DNA of 64,000 nt from Procambarus clarkii (lineage: Eukaryota; Arthropoda; Malacostraca; Decapoda; Cambaridae). A program made the translations under genes and the position numbers. Under the pieces are notes generated by a model, which was not told the DNA's origin, ran no database searches, and saw only the letters and a program-made list of their open reading frames with translations. Positions 45,740 through 56,908 of the stretch are shown piece by piece. The stretch is taken from contig NC_091208.1 in assembly GCF_040958095.1 (NCBI RefSeq), forward strand, positions 4,236,230 through 4,300,229, given 5' to 3'. The number at the start of each line of letters is the position of its first letter. Position 1 is the stretch's first letter.

Positions 45740-48700
45740 TCACCCAAAAGCAACCCCACGCACATACCCACCCGTGAACCAACCACGGAACTCGCTCGGA
45801 AACGCACGCTGCACCCACCACCACGTGAACCGCAAACGACCCCTCAAAAACCCCAAAAGCCTAGCAACCCCATAACCCTCCCTCCGACCCACCCACACAC
45901 AATACACAAAGTCAGCAACAAGAAGACAAAGCATATTACGAACACGGCACGGCCTCCGCGGAAAGGACAAAAACAAAAATCTCAAAAGGTCACCCCGACA
46001 CTCAGGTCCACAAACTCCAACCAACACGTCCCGAAACCAATCAAGCAAACCCCGCAACCGCCCGCAAAAATAAAAGACATGCAACTGCGTCTCAGGGAGA
46101 CCACAGTGCACACACGCATCAGAGGCACGCAAACCCAGCATGCACAACCGTGCATTAGTCGCCAACGACAAATGCAAGAGCCGAAACAACAATTCCCGCT
46201 GTTGCGGAGCCAGAAACCGAGCCCCCAGCGCCGCCCACACATCCCCCCAATCCCAACACGGGAACAAACCCTCCACCCGCGGTGGAACACGACGAAACAA
46301 AACCCGATACACCGCCTTGACCGACAAGGACAGGAACCCCGGACAACGGCATACCTCCCGAAGAATCGCCACCGCCCAAGAGTAAACCGGGGGGGGGTAC
46401 AGACCGCCGCCTCCCGACAAACACCAAAATCCACCAAATAGCTAAACCTAACAGAGCAAAAATAAACACACAAACCATTGAGCCCCCACCCAATGCAAAC
46501 CCCTGACACAACGAGACCCAAAAGAGCGCCCGAGCCCTCGTGAACACATCAGGAATGCCCACCCCACCCTCCCGCACAGCCAACACCAACGTCGACCGGC
46601 GAATTGGGTGGTAACGACCACACCACACATAACGATAAACCTGGCGTTCCAACCCGAATGCCAGCTTACGATCCAGGGGGAAAATCCGAGCCACGAACCA
46701 GACCCGGGACAAAACTTTGCAATTCACTAGCAATGCCCGCTGATAAAGCGTCAACGGGCGCACAGCCAGCAACCCAATCGCAACACCGACACTCCGGGAA
46801 ACCATATCCCTATTGCAAGTCAAGGACCTCTCATAGGAAGCGAACCAGGTAAGCCCCAAAACCCGCATAGAAGTGACAACCGGAAACCATGACCCCACCC
46901 ACACAAGGCGAGAGGACCACCCACCAAGACCCATAAGACCGGATTTCGCACGATTTACCTGCGCCCCAGTGGCCAACTCAAACCTCTCAACCACAACCTG
47001 GACCGCCCCAACCGACCCCTCCAAGGCCAGGAACAGGACGGTATCATCTGCATATCCGCAGATAGGCAACCGAAGACCCGACGGCAAACGGGGGGGGGGA
47101 CGATCAACGGGCATCCCTTGATCGCCCGAAAAAACGGCTCCTGAAAGACGATATACAGGAGCATCGAAAGCGGACAACCCTTTCGCACCGAGCGACGCAC
47201 AGGGAAAGAATCACTCAAAAACCCATTTACACAGACCCGACTACAACATTGAGCATACAACATACGCACCCAACGAACAAACAAGGGCGGAAATCCCAGC
47301 CTCCCCAACACACGAAACACAAAATCGAGCGACACATGGTCGAAAGCCTTCGACCAATCTAGACAAAGCATCGCTGCCGACAAGCGAGAGTCGGACATGT
47401 ACAAGAGCACATCTCGAAACAATGCATTGCAATGCAACAAGGAACGACCCGGAACACCACAAAACTGCTCCACAGAGACAACAGACGCAACAACACTGCG
47501 ACACCGACCAGCCAAGACCTTAGACAGGATCTTGTAGTCGACATTCAACAAAGTAATGGGCCGCCAGTTTGAGAATAACCGTAGATCGCCGACTTCGGGA
47601 GAAGCCGCACAATCCCAACGCACTGAGACATAGGCAGAACACACTCCCGAAGACAAGACCGGACCACCTCCAGCAGAACATCCCCCAACACATCCCAAAA
47701 GGCGACATAGAACTCAATAGGAAGACCATCCGAACCCGGCACCTTCCCGGAACGAAACGACCGCACCACCACAAGCAGCTCCGCCAAGGAGACCTCTTTC
47801 ACCAGACCAGCACACTCCGCAACCGACAACCCAGGAAGGCACCGATCCAAGAAATCCTCCGCAAGTGCGGCGTCCCCAGCCACCTCCGCATACAGCGCAG
47901 CCAACTCCTGCCGAACATAGTGCAACACCCCACCAGTGTCCGAAACAACCGTCCCATCTGGCCGTTGCAAGGCCGTAAAAACAACAGAGTCCCGCGCGGC
48001 CTGTACCTTACTTAAAAAAAATGGAGAAATCCGTTCCCCGTCTACCCTCTCACTTACACAAGCCCTCACACGCACACCCTCAGCCTACTCACTCCGCAAC
48101 CCGCATATACGCGCCTTGCAGTCCACAATCTTATCAAAACAATCAACACCAGCATCGTACCTTACATACAACCTCTACAGCTGCGCCTGCAACAACCGCA
48201 GCAACACAAAGCGCCCAGCAGCCTCGCGCTTAGCAACCACGCGAAAAAACAAACGACACTGCACTTTACACCACTCCCACCACTCCAAGACAGACAGAAA
48301 CTCACAACGCTGGGCTCGAATCCCGACCCACCAACACCGAAACTGACGACAAACACGCGGAGAACGCAACAACCCACAGTTTAGCTTCCACCACCCCGCA
48401 CCGACCCGCACCTGACTGGGTACCCCAACCCGGACCACCACCAAACTGTGGTCGGAGAATGCAACCGGGACAGTGCGAAAATCATACACCGTACATTCCC
48501 CACCATTGACATACACCCTATCGATGCGCGAACGCACCCCACGTGCAGCAAAAGTAAACGACAACCCTCCACCAAAGAGCACGGCAGCGTCTCGGAAACC
48601 ACACGAACGCACCACCTCCAGCAGCGCACCCGAGACATTCTGCGGACGAGCGCTACAACAATCCCGTGCACTCGTCACACAATTGAAGTCCCCTCCAAAA

Positions 48701-49125
48701 ATCATGCCCCGCGTATCATGGCGCAAGAAAGGAAGAAGCCCCACCCGAAAAAACTCCTCCCTCTCCCGACGACGCGCTGCACCCGAGGGGGCGTACACCG
48801 TCAAAAACGGAATCACGACCCCCAAAAACTCCTCCCGCACAAACAACACCCGCCCATCCTCGTCCAACTCCGTGTGAAGCACGGAGAAGGAGGCCTTACG
48901 AGAGAATAACATAAGGGTCCCCCCGAAAGGCGTCCTCGGCGAGTTGAGCACCACATGATAATGCACGCTTAGACACTGCAACACAGACACATCATGCACA
49001 TTATGCTCCTGTATGAGAGCCACATCCACACGTTGCTCCTGCAAAACATCCAACAGGCCCAACTGGACCCCAAGAGCATTCAAACCCCGAACATTCAAGG
49101 ACGCACAAACTACAGAGGGCGCCAT
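45740..49125 (-). pseudogene. LINE ORF2: APE endonuclease and reverse transcriptase, broken
   Basis: Likely start MAPSVVCASLNVRGLN at 49,125. The endonuclease has SLNVRG, LIQEHN, VYAPSG, IFGGDFNCV and SDHSLVVV, all expected catalytic positions. RT follows: GKVPGSDGLPIEFYVAFWDV, NWRPITLLNVDYKILSKVLA, LCLDWSKAFDHVSLDFVF, SVRKGCPLSMLLYIVF and ICGYADDTVLF with intact YADD. The C-terminus has CVHCGLPETQLHVFYFC. Lesions: in-frame TAGs at 48,175 and about 48,089; a one-base deletion near 47,590 (absent from the second copy); a frameshift at a run of 10 G near 47,090 (shared by both copies); and another near 46,480 at a G/C run. Total about 1,130 codons, the usual size for this group. Not functional. 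Confidence 0.9.
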
Positions 49126-49135
49126 CGGGACAACC

Positions 49136-50743
49136 TCAGGACATCCCCAACCCGTCGCGACACACAGGCCGCACTTCATCCTGGACCCCAGGGTGATCAC
49201 AGTGAACACCGCCAGTCACCGTACCCAGCCCTACGGACAAGCCCTCTGTCGGATTCGCAGAGCCCCCACCAACCGGAACAAGGGCTGAAGACCCCCGACA
49301 GTTACTCTTAGACAACATGACCACCAGGTCCCGGTCACCGCGATGAGCCACCCACCCAGAGCTGCCACCATCAGGAGGCGCAGCTGCCGTCACTGGAGGC
49401 ACCACAGAAGAAACCTCCTCGATGTCCTCGCCCGCAACCTCCATCGCAACACCGCCCTCCGCCCTCAACCGACGAGGCGATGTATCCTGAGCCGAACGAC
49501 GGCGCTTCACATGAGGCTGCTGATCGTCGGTACAACGACCCCCAGCAAGGGGTGCTCCAGAAGAACCCGACGCGGGCGGGCCCAAAGCCGAAGCAGCACG
49601 GACACACACAGCAGCAACCTCCACAGCATGGGGCCACAGCCTACCACCACGCCCGGAGATCGGAGCAGAAGGAGCAGGTCCAGAAAGCGGGAGAGCACAC
49701 TCCAGCTCACAGGGGGCATCCACCACGGACGCCGAGGCAATCACAGCTGATGAACCACTGGAGAAGGCGACCTTCGTAGACGACGAGGGAGTCGACGCTG
49801 AGTCAGAGGGCAGGGAGGAGGACACACACCCCACCACCCCAGCATCCCCGGGCAGCAGACAATCTTCAGCAGGGGAAGCAGGCACCACACCAACAGCAGC
49901 AGCCGAGGACCGCACAGAAGCCACCGGCCGCGGATGCACCTCCGCCACCACCAAACGAGGAACCCCCGAGGTAGGAGCTCCCATTCCCACAGAACACACC
50001 GGGGAAGCAGACGTACTATGTCCCGACCAAACAGGGACAGAGGGAGCACTTGCTGAACCCGCCGCAGGAACCACCCCAGACACCTCGCCAGGGCGAGAAG
50101 GCGATGAGGAAGCCCCCCGCGTCTCCAAAGGGGGGAAGTCACCCTCCAAGAAAACGGAGGGAGCCTCAGCCCGAGGAGCATCAAAGCTCGCTGCCACATG
50201 GCCCTCAGCACCACACCGGAAACAAGTGCGAGTCTGTCCCTGATAAAATACTCTGAGCGAGAGCCCACGATACAGAAGACGAGACGGTACCGGTGACGTA
50301 ATCTTCATACATAGCGTACGAATGCCCGTACGCAGCCCGCTCAGCCGACCCGTACGCAGATGGTTGAAACGATGAAACTGCACCTCTCCATACTTTCCAA
50401 ACACAACCCGCAGCTCATCCTCAGAGAACGTCACCGGTACACCATGCACACTCACGTACTGCACGGCCCCCCAGGGATCCGAAACGGCCACAGACACAGC
50501 CGTGTCGGTGACTGGAACCGAGTGGCCGGCCCAATGCGCCACAAACTCCTTGTACAGCGAGCTCCTGCAGAAGGTCAGCGCCACTCGCGTAGGGGAAAGC
50601 TTTTCCAGCCCTATCAAATCCTGGACATCCGCTTGAAGCACATCGACGACAGCAACTTCCACAATCGCCCAGTCCACATCCCCTGAGAAGTCAAGGCATG
50701 CCGTGTCCACCCGCCGTACGCGGGACACACCACCAACCACCAT
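49136..50743 (-). CDS. LINE ORF1 (gag-like protein), about 535 aa
   Basis: One uninterrupted frame. The start chosen is the ATG at 50,743 (MVVGGVSRVRR); the frame is open further up, but only across the element edge. N-terminal half: YVSVHGVPVTFSEDELRVVF, an RRM-like or L1/Tx1 ORF1 fold with KYGEVQFHRFNHLRTGRL. Near residue 200 is the zinc knuckle CFRCGAEGHVAASF, where the fourth ligand, normally Cys, is Phe (TTT). The C-terminal half is Ser/Pro/Val-rich, low complexity, with a basic patch VKRRRSAQDTSPRRLR. It ends 11 bases before the likely ORF2 start at 49,125. The product would coat LINE RNA. Frame intact, but one zinc ligand lost. No clear sign of expression. Confidence 0.82.
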   Translation of the reverse strand: MVVGGVSRVRRVDTACLDFSGDVDWAIVEVAVVDVLQADVQDLIGLEKLSPTRVALTFCRSSLYKEFVAHWAGHSVPVTDTAVSVAVSDPWGAVQYVSVHGVPVTFSEDELRVVFGKYGEVQFHRFNHLRTGRLSGLRTGIRTLCMKITSPVPSRLLYRGLSLRVFYQGQTRTCFRCGAEGHVAASFDAPRAEAPSVFLEGDFPPLETRGASSSPSRPGEVSGVVPAAGSASAPSVPVWSGHSTSASPVCSVGMGAPTSGVPRLVVAEVHPRPVASVRSSAAAVGVVPASPAEDCLLPGDAGVVGCVSSSLPSDSASTPSSSTKVAFSSGSSAVIASASVVDAPCELECALPLSGPAPSAPISGRGGRLWPHAVEVAAVCVRAASALGPPASGSSGAPLAGGRCTDDQQPHVKRRRSAQDTSPRRLRAEGGVAMEVAGEDIEEVSSVVPPVTAAAPPDGGSSGWVAHRGDRDLVVMLSKSNCRGSSALVPVGGGSANPTEGLSVGLGTVTGGVHCDHPGVQDEVRPVCRDGLGMS

Positions 50744-50867
50744 ACCACCAGCCGGGCCCTCCGGCCAGCGGGCGCACCGCACCACAATCCACACCCGCCT
50801 CCACTCAGCACCAGGCGACAACTGGCAGGTCAAACGAGCACGTCCTGGCCCTCTGTGTTTCAATAGG

Positions 50868-50952
50868 TTGTTGTTGGTGTTTGGTCACGCTGTTGTTTGG
50901 TCAGGTGGCCACATAGCAGTAAGCCTTAAGCCAGCAGGTGATCACAGTGTAC
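50868..50952 (+). repeat. End of module D and R33 remnant
   Basis: TTGTTGTTGGTGTTTGGTCA, then AGGTGGCCACATAGCAGTAA, one R33 unit, before the R28 array. Same arrangement as 19,790-19,880. Confidence 0.75.
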
Positions 50953-51490
50953 TTAATCCCAGTGACGTCATGCACTGAGCACGACCCCAGTGACGTCATG
51001 CACTGAGCAAGACCCCAGTGACGTCATGCACTGAGCAAGACCCCCAGTGACGTCATGCACTGAGCAGGCCCCCAGTGACGTCATGCACTGAGCAGGACCC
51101 TAGTAACGTTATGCACTGAGCAGAACCCCCAGTAACGTCATGCACTGAGCAGAACCCCCAGTGACGTCATGCACTGAGCAGGAACCCAGTGACGTCATTC
51201 ACTGAGCGGAACTCCCAGTGACGTCATGCACTGAGCAAAACCCCCAGTGACGTCATGCAGTGAGCAGGACCCCAGTGACGTCATGCACTGAGCAGGACCC
51301 TAGTGACGTCATGCACTGAGCAGGCCCCCAGTGACGACATGCACTGAGCAGGACCCCAGTGACGTCATGCACTAAGCAGGACCCCAGTGACGTAATGCAC
51401 TAATCATGACCCCAGTGACATTATGCACAAAGCCGGACCCCAGTGACGACATACACTAAGCAGGACCCCAGTGACGTCATGCACTAAGCA
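50953..51490 (+). repeat. R28 array (about 19 units)
   Basis: About nineteen 28-bp units, mostly the CACTGAGCA subtype (CACTAAGCA elsewhere). About 13 perfect TGACGTCA octamers by eye. Confidence 0.9.
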
Positions 51491-52036
51491 GGACCCCTCA
51501 TGAATGTGAGGACTCTGACATGCGAATGGACTCATTGCTCTGTGCAGTGATCATTGTAAGGCACTGTTAAACACCTGCTTTCTGGTTGTTTCTTCAATTC
51601 AACAGGATTATCTCTATATTTCTGCACTCAACACTGCACTGCGTTGATGCAGTGTGCACTGCATCTTGTAACACTGCATCCAGTTACAGGATAAGGATTT
51701 GGGATAGGACTGGGAAGGAAGGAATGGTGCCCAGTAGCTAAGTGATCCCCACTTACTGACGACTGTGACAGTGGCCTAAGAATACGGTACACAAAGGGGA
51801 TATTAATAAGGTATTCAAAATATCAACACAATTTCTGTTAGAATGAAACATAAAAAAAAATTCAATATAACAATTAACCATTTAATCAGTATAGAAAACC
51901 ACGACCGTATGTGTGCAGGATATTAATAATTATTACTTCCTAAATATAATTAGGTAATAACAAGGAAATATTTTAATATTAAAATTTGAAAAGTAATATA
52001 AAATTAAAAAAATCCTTTAATTACTTTTTAATCTTT
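51491..52036 (+). repeat. Variant B-D unit without R84 (second copy)
   Basis: Same arrangement as 20,111-21,055 up to the AT-rich core, where the LTR element is inserted at 52,041. The rest of the core continues at 58,668 (AGCACATTTATAAATTTTAA). Confidence 0.75.
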
Positions 52037-52040
52037 TTAA
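52037..52040. repeat. Target-site duplication of the LTR element (left)
   Basis: TTAA, repeated at 58,664-58,667. Only 4 bp, in AT-rich sequence, so weak on its own, but it coincides exactly with the LTR ends. Confidence 0.7.
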
Positions 52041-53788
52041 TGTCACGTGGGGGTGGGCGGTCCGGGGCTCTGCTAACACTCGGCTGCTAGGGGCTCAAAA
52101 GGCCCAAATACTCAGCCCCTCCGACTCCCGGGATTCACCGGAGTCTCTTTGGTCACACAAGATAGGACCAACAATGCCCACCTCCGCAGGTCTTTGCTTC
52201 CACCACAAAGGGGTGCCACTGATTCACCCTGGAAGCCCTTCAGTCAAACACGGGGAAACTGCTGTTAACAGTTCCGGCCTAGACCCGTGGGGGAGTGAAG
52301 GAAGACTCAGGCTTACCTATAACCATAACCTCCCTGAGTCTTGCCTGCCAGACAAAAAAAGGTTGCAGGAACTCCTTTCCCGCCTGTCTTCTCTATCTTC
52401 CTCTTAGCAAGGTCGCCAGCTGGGTTATTATATCTGCACCCCAGCAATGCAGTTCAGTGGGTGTATTATATATTGTTTGTAGCCAGAAATGTATGCTCAT
52501 AGAGAATTATCATAAATGGAGGCACACTCAAACACAGTAATAAAATGTGTGGATTTACTGATGCAAATTACATGAACGCACACACACAATCACAAGTAAT
52601 ACATGAATATGGAATATGGATAATGAGCCTGGAGATCGTCAGCCTCTTCTTCCACGACCATCCAACACTCCTTCAACTGGGCAGGAAGACAGGAGTCTCA
52701 CACTCTCACAGGAGGGCCTCTTCACCACGTCGGCACCTCTTCTTCACTGTCCTGCCATCCATACACACTGTCCTCTCTGACAGTCCTGGACACAAGCTGC
52801 CTTGCAGCCTATTCTACTATTAAAGTAATAAAGTCTTGCTGCCACATACACAAGTAAATATTGTGGCCTAACTAGCCTACTCATACAAGGGGTAATGGGA
52901 GGGAAAATGATCTACCTTACACTCCTGGCTCACGACGCCTGTCCCTCGATGGTGTGAGGTTCCCACGCTTCCTTGGGTCGATCCTTGACGATCCAGGGCG
53001 TTCCACAGGTCCTCAGGTGTCGTGAAGCCTTCGCGTCGTCGCCGTTCCAATCCCTGAGATTCAGCTGCCCCAATCCTGGTTCATCGATGGGCGCTGAGCT
53101 AATCACTATTTTTCCCCACACTCGCCTCTCCCACAGGGCGTTGCTCCGTGTCCTAGGCACGGTGTCGTCCTTCCAAGATTCTCAGTGGATGTGACCCCAG
53201 TCACAGCTAGGCTTGCTCGCCCACCTTCCAGACCTCAACGTCCAGCCAGCGGCGCCGCCCAGCGTCGTCGCCGACTATTTTCCAAGTTTGGCACTTCTCT
53301 GCTCACTGAACTTGGTTCCTCTTTGGCTTCCCAGAAGTGCAGGGTCTCCAATAACTGTGATGGGCTGCGAAGGCCAGCTCAATCCACTGAACAAGGCTTG
53401 CAGAGCCTCCAATCCTTGAGAGCAGACCGAGGCGCGTCCTGTCGCTTCCACGGTCAGTACAACTCTGACGTTGGCGCCGCCCGGGGCACTCGGTGACGTC
53501 ATGGCGGGCCCTGATTTGTCGCCCGCGACCTACGTCGGCCAATCCGCGATCGGCATAGTGTCCCTTCCAAAAGGTCATATCTGCCGTAGGGGATACTGTT
53601 TCATTTTATAACAGGGCGCCAATTTTCCTTTATTTACAACTTATAATTTAACCTCCTTCCATTAACTGGCAGCCGGTCTGGTCGCCACATATATCATTAG
53701 ATTCCCTGAACCTCAGAGAATCAGTAGGGAGAGCTGATATGACTCTTTAAGCCGGCCAACGAAAGAAATAGGAGAGGGCACCGTAACA
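52041..53788 (-). repeat. 3' LTR (minus orientation)
   Basis: On minus it starts TGTTACGGTGCCC and ends CCCACGTGACA. Contains TATAAAAT (plus 53,605 region), an inverted CCAAT-type GATTGGCC and a TGACGTCA palindrome near 53,492. Same length as the other LTR. Open frames in it (up to 103 codons) are not conserved motifs. Confidence 0.92.
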
Positions 53789-53802
53789 TACCCCTCCCCT
53801 TA
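53789..53802 (-). promoter_or_regulatory. Polypurine tract
   Basis: On minus TAAGGGGAGGGGTA directly abuts the 3' LTR. This is the expected position and composition of a plus-strand primer for LTR-retrotransposon replication. Confidence 0.8.
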
Positions 53803-53844
53803 AAATAAGAGTCATATCGGAAGAGCAGCACTCAAGAGGGCAAC

Positions 53845-56694
53845 CTATACTCTTGCTCCCTCCGTTCCTGAAGTGTCACTCCTCCAGTTGGCGATGTGGC
53901 TTGTTCCACCTTGCCAGTCACTTGCCTCATTGTATCTCCACCTCGCATAGTACCGGGTGTGATGGGTGTTCCCTGAACACCTACAAGAAATCCCCTCTCC
54001 GTGGCTACGAGTGTACTCCCACGGCTCGTTACCACTGTAATATTCAGTGCATGCAGTGCCCCCACCGCGTCGTGCACTCCGAGATAGTCTTGCATTTCCA
54101 CTGCGTCCTACAGGTACTCCATGTTTCCTCTCGTGATCTCCTCTTCGCCAATCTTCTCTCTTCTCGGTTCCTCTTCTCCCATAGGTGCGTTGTCTCCTCA
54201 CAGTGGCACTTGTAACCCGTACTCCATCCAGCAGCTCCCTCTCTTCCACACTAGGCTTTTGCGATGGCCCAATGCCCCTCTGGTTAGGCTGGCGCCTACC
54301 CTGGGTGTACCTATTCCCTGCTTTCTTCGTATTGCCTTTCCTATACCACTCGCTCCTTCGTTCCCGACGAACATCTTCACTCCTCCATGAGATTCTCTTC
54401 CCTGCAGACGTCTTCTTCGGTTCGTGGTTGGGCTCATCCACTTCCCTGTGGCTCACCTCACCACGGTGGTTCATCTTGCACCTCCCACTATTCATCTGGC
54501 TGGCATAGGGTGCACTGCGTCGTGGCTCCTCCACTCTGCCCCTCACTGCCGTTCGCTCATCCACTGAGCTTACTTTATTCACGTTTCTGTATGGAGGGAG
54601 TGCGGTCTGCAACCTCTTCACCGCCCCAGGCGTTTGTACAGCTGCTCCTCGCCACTCCTCCACACGCATCATCAGGCTTAGTCGGAGGGCTTCGTCGGGG
54701 TTTTCCACTACCTCCGACGACCTCTCTGCACTCTCGCCCTCGTTGTCGTCGTCTCTGGCGACGTTTCCCCTGGCGAAGTCGACTTCCTCTCTATCATCTG
54801 GAACGACCGATACCTCACCCGGCAGGGTTGTACCGCTGCTTGCAACATAAGCACTCCTGGCCCAATCGGGTTGTATCCTACCTCCTCCGAGGTCATTACC
54901 CAGCACCATATGTACATGCTCTAGGGGTAACTTAGGGGCTACAGCTACTATAGCTTTCTCGACTCCGCAGTCGGCAATCAGCTGTACTTCGTGAAGTGGC
55001 AACCTATATTCCTCCCCCACACTGCGTATCCTCACCACTCCCACAGGTGAATCATTAAATTCCTTGGGGAGAATACTCCTGGTCACCATACTTATGTCAG
55101 CACCCGTATCTCGAAGCACGGCAACCTCCACTGGGTCTGACTTTCCAAACTTCACGTTGGCCCCGAAAACGAAGGGATGTTCACCCAACTTCATTTCCCA
55201 ACCATTCACGTTGGGTCCACTATAATATGGGGTGTGAACAAACACTCTCTCCTCTTCCAACATTAATCCTACATTCCTTTGGTGCTCCTCACACTCGCGG
55301 GCATAATGTCCTCTCACGCCACAGTTGTAGCATCGGCTGCCTCCCCTGGGCGGCCACTCGGTAGTCATTCTGGCGGTACCACTTGCAGACGTCCCCTGTG
55401 TCCTCCTTGGACTCCTTGTCGTCGTATCCGGGACTGCAGCACTTGCTCCCGAGTTAGGTCCACTGCTCACAGCTTGGGGCTTCCTCCCCGCGTCTCTTGA
55501 GCTCTTGAACCACGTTACTTCATCGGGCACACTACTCTTGGGTGAGTCCCCACCCGTCCTCGCTCCTCCTGAACTCCTAAGGTTCCCTCCCGACCTGGGG
55601 CAAGGCGAGTGTCTGGGCGGCCCCTCCCTCCTCATATGTAGTGCCTCCTCCAGCATGTCGGCTCGGTCCGCTGCAGCCTTCAGGTCCTTAATACCTGCTT
55701 CTCTCAACCTTACTTGCAACTCAGGATGGAGCACTGACATAAACTTCTCCATCACTATCAGTCGTTTGATATCATCCACCGACTCCGCTTCCTCCGCCTT
55801 CAACCATCGTAGGAATTTCCGTTCCATATCCCTGGCGGTCTCGGCGTAAGTCTTTCCCGGCGCTCTTGTACACTCTCTGAACCGCTTCCCGTACATCTCC
55901 GGAGTCAGCCGGAATGAGTGGAGAACCGCATTCTTAATCGCGTCATAACTAGTACACTCCTCTAGGTCCAGCATGTTATAGGCTTCCCGGGCCTCACCAG
56001 TCAATCTGCCCTGGACCAGAGCAGCCCAATCATCTTCCGGCCACTCCTTCAGAGTCGCTATCCGTTCAAAGTGTTCGAAGAACGCCTCAGCTTCTTGTGG
56101 TTCGAACGTAGGTAAGTCACGTTCCCTTACCTTGAGGTCATCCCGCCATGCAGGTAGTGAGGGCAGACCCCGTTCAACGCGACGCAATTCGACTTCTTTC
56201 TTTGCCCTTATCTCCTCCAGTCGCAGTTGTCTCTCTCCTTCTTCCCGCTGCAGCCGAGCTTCTCGCTCCTCTCGCTGCATTTGCGCTTCTCTCTCCTCTC
56301 GTCGCAGCTGGGCTTCCAGTTGCATCTTCATTATTTCCAGTTGCAGGCTCCTCTTACTACAGCTGGACCTTCCACTGCTCCCATGTTCACTGTGAATTCT
56401 CTCCACATTGATAGGCGCTTGGGGAGGCCCTAGTCGGGACGGTTCACCTTGCGACGGCTCTCCTCGGGACGGCTCCTCTTGAGATGGCTCCTCTCCCGTC
56501 GCTTCCTCTCGAGCTGTGAGCTGTGCCATGATCTCTATCCTTCGCTCCGCTACCTTAGTCGTCCTCAACCTGATCCCAAAGTGGTTTGCCACTTGTTGGA
56601 GCTGGGCCTTGGTACACTCTTCCAAAATTCTCTCGTCCCTTGTGTCAATAAATTTCTTTACTTTGTCTTCCTCCATCTCTATATCATCAAGCAT
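53845..56694 (-). CDS. Gag-protease polyprotein of the LTR element, about 949 aa
   Basis: Single intact frame. The start chosen is the first ATG (MLDDIEMEEDKVKKF) at 56,694; the upstream in-frame stop is 15-20 codons away. Order, in residues from that start: about 1-60 SAP-like N-terminus (KAQLQQVANHFGIRL); 110-175 charged coiled coil rich in REEREA; 185-365 gag core (LPTFEPQEAEAFFEHFERIA, RLTGEAREAYNML, KFMSVLHPELQVRL); 455-475 zinc knuckle CYNCGVRGHYAREC; 520-610 retropepsin-like domain with LRDTGADISMVTRSILP, flap-type sequence and VLGNDLGGGRI. The remaining 330 residues are Arg/Glu/Ser-rich with no RT motif; a second minus frame of 90 codons overlaps at 53,832-54,101. Gag would form particles and the protease would process it; copying would need RT and integrase supplied by another element. 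The intact frame and near-identical LTRs suggest recent activity. Confidence 0.9.
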   Translation of the reverse strand: MLDDIEMEEDKVKKFIDTRDERILEECTKAQLQQVANHFGIRLRTTKVAERRIEIMAQLTAREEATGEEPSQEEPSRGEPSQGEPSRLGPPQAPINVERIHSEHGSSGRSSCSKRSLQLEIMKMQLEAQLRREEREAQMQREEREARLQREEGERQLRLEEIRAKKEVELRRVERGLPSLPAWRDDLKVRERDLPTFEPQEAEAFFEHFERIATLKEWPEDDWAALVQGRLTGEAREAYNMLDLEECTSYDAIKNAVLHSFRLTPEMYGKRFRECTRAPGKTYAETARDMERKFLRWLKAEEAESVDDIKRLIVMEKFMSVLHPELQVRLREAGIKDLKAAADRADMLEEALHMRREGPPRHSPCPRSGGNLRSSGGARTGGDSPKSSVPDEVTWFKSSRDAGRKPQAVSSGPNSGASAAVPDTTTRSPRRTQGTSASGTARMTTEWPPRGGSRCYNCGVRGHYARECEEHQRNVGLMLEEERVFVHTPYYSGPNVNGWEMKLGEHPFVFGANVKFGKSDPVEVAVLRDTGADISMVTRSILPKEFNDSPVGVVRIRSVGEEYRLPLHEVQLIADCGVEKAIVAVAPKLPLEHVHMVLGNDLGGGRIQPDWARSAYVASSGTTLPGEVSVVPDDREEVDFARGNVARDDDNEGESAERSSEVVENPDEALRLSLMMRVEEWRGAAVQTPGAVKRLQTALPPYRNVNKVSSVDERTAVRGRVEEPRRSAPYASQMNSGRCKMNHRGEVSHREVDEPNHEPKKTSAGKRISWRSEDVRRERRSEWYRKGNTKKAGNRYTQGRRQPNQRGIGPSQKPSVEERELLDGVRVTSATVRRQRTYGRRGTEKREDWRRGDHERKHGVPVGRSGNARLSRSARRGGGTACTEYYSGNEPWEYTRSHGEGISCRCSGNTHHTRYYARWRYNEASDWQGGTSHIANWRSDTSGTEGARV

Positions 56695-56890
56695 ACACGA
56701 CAGCACAGACAAGTTAGTAGGCACTAATTTCACCGTTTCAGTCCCTTAGCTGGTTGAGTAACAGTACCACCGAATTCACTGGCCACACTGTATTAGTACC
56801 CTGGCAACACTTGTCTTGAAATTTGGTCCACACTGTAGCTTGATCCACGCTTCCTGGCGAGGTTCCCAGTTCTTGGCTACTGGGGTTCGA

Positions 56891-56908
56891 ATCCTGGCGA
56901 GGTCGCCA
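56891..56908 (-). promoter_or_regulatory. Primer-binding site (tRNA-like)
   Basis: Plus strand reads like the 3' end of a tRNA (GGTTCGAATCCTGGCGAGGT then CGCCA), so minus is complementary to it: TGGCGACCTCGCCAGGAT. It starts 7 nt from the 5' LTR. A discriminator G before CCA suggests an Arg-type tRNA, not proven. Confidence 0.75.

Larger units (their letters stand above)
45063..50854 (-). mobile_element. Full-length Tx1/L1-like LINE with 13-bp target duplication
   Basis: Minus-strand element of about 5.8 kb, ending at its 3' end in an A-rich tail (T-rich on plus, 45,063-45,072). The direct repeat GTGTTTCAATAGG flanks it (45,050-45,062 and 50,855-50,867), and module D continues on the right with TTGTTGTTGGTG. 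It contains ORF1 (gag-like) and ORF2 (endonuclease, RT, terminal Cys-rich motif). RT motifs NWRPITLLNVDYKILSKVLA and GCPLSMLLYIVFQEPFFRAI are of the Tx1/L1 kind. GC-rich compared with the surroundings. Confidence 0.9.

Noticed and set aside
45429..46441. Plus-strand frames (up to 338 codons) over the Tx1/L1-like LINE
   Set aside because: They are antisense shadows of ORF2; composition (Thr/Pro/His/Gln-rich) reflects the complement of GC-rich coding sequence.
52174..52823. Small frames in the LTRs (77-103 codons)
   Set aside because: Identical in both LTRs simply because the LTRs are identical; no motif, and they lie in a regulatory repeat.
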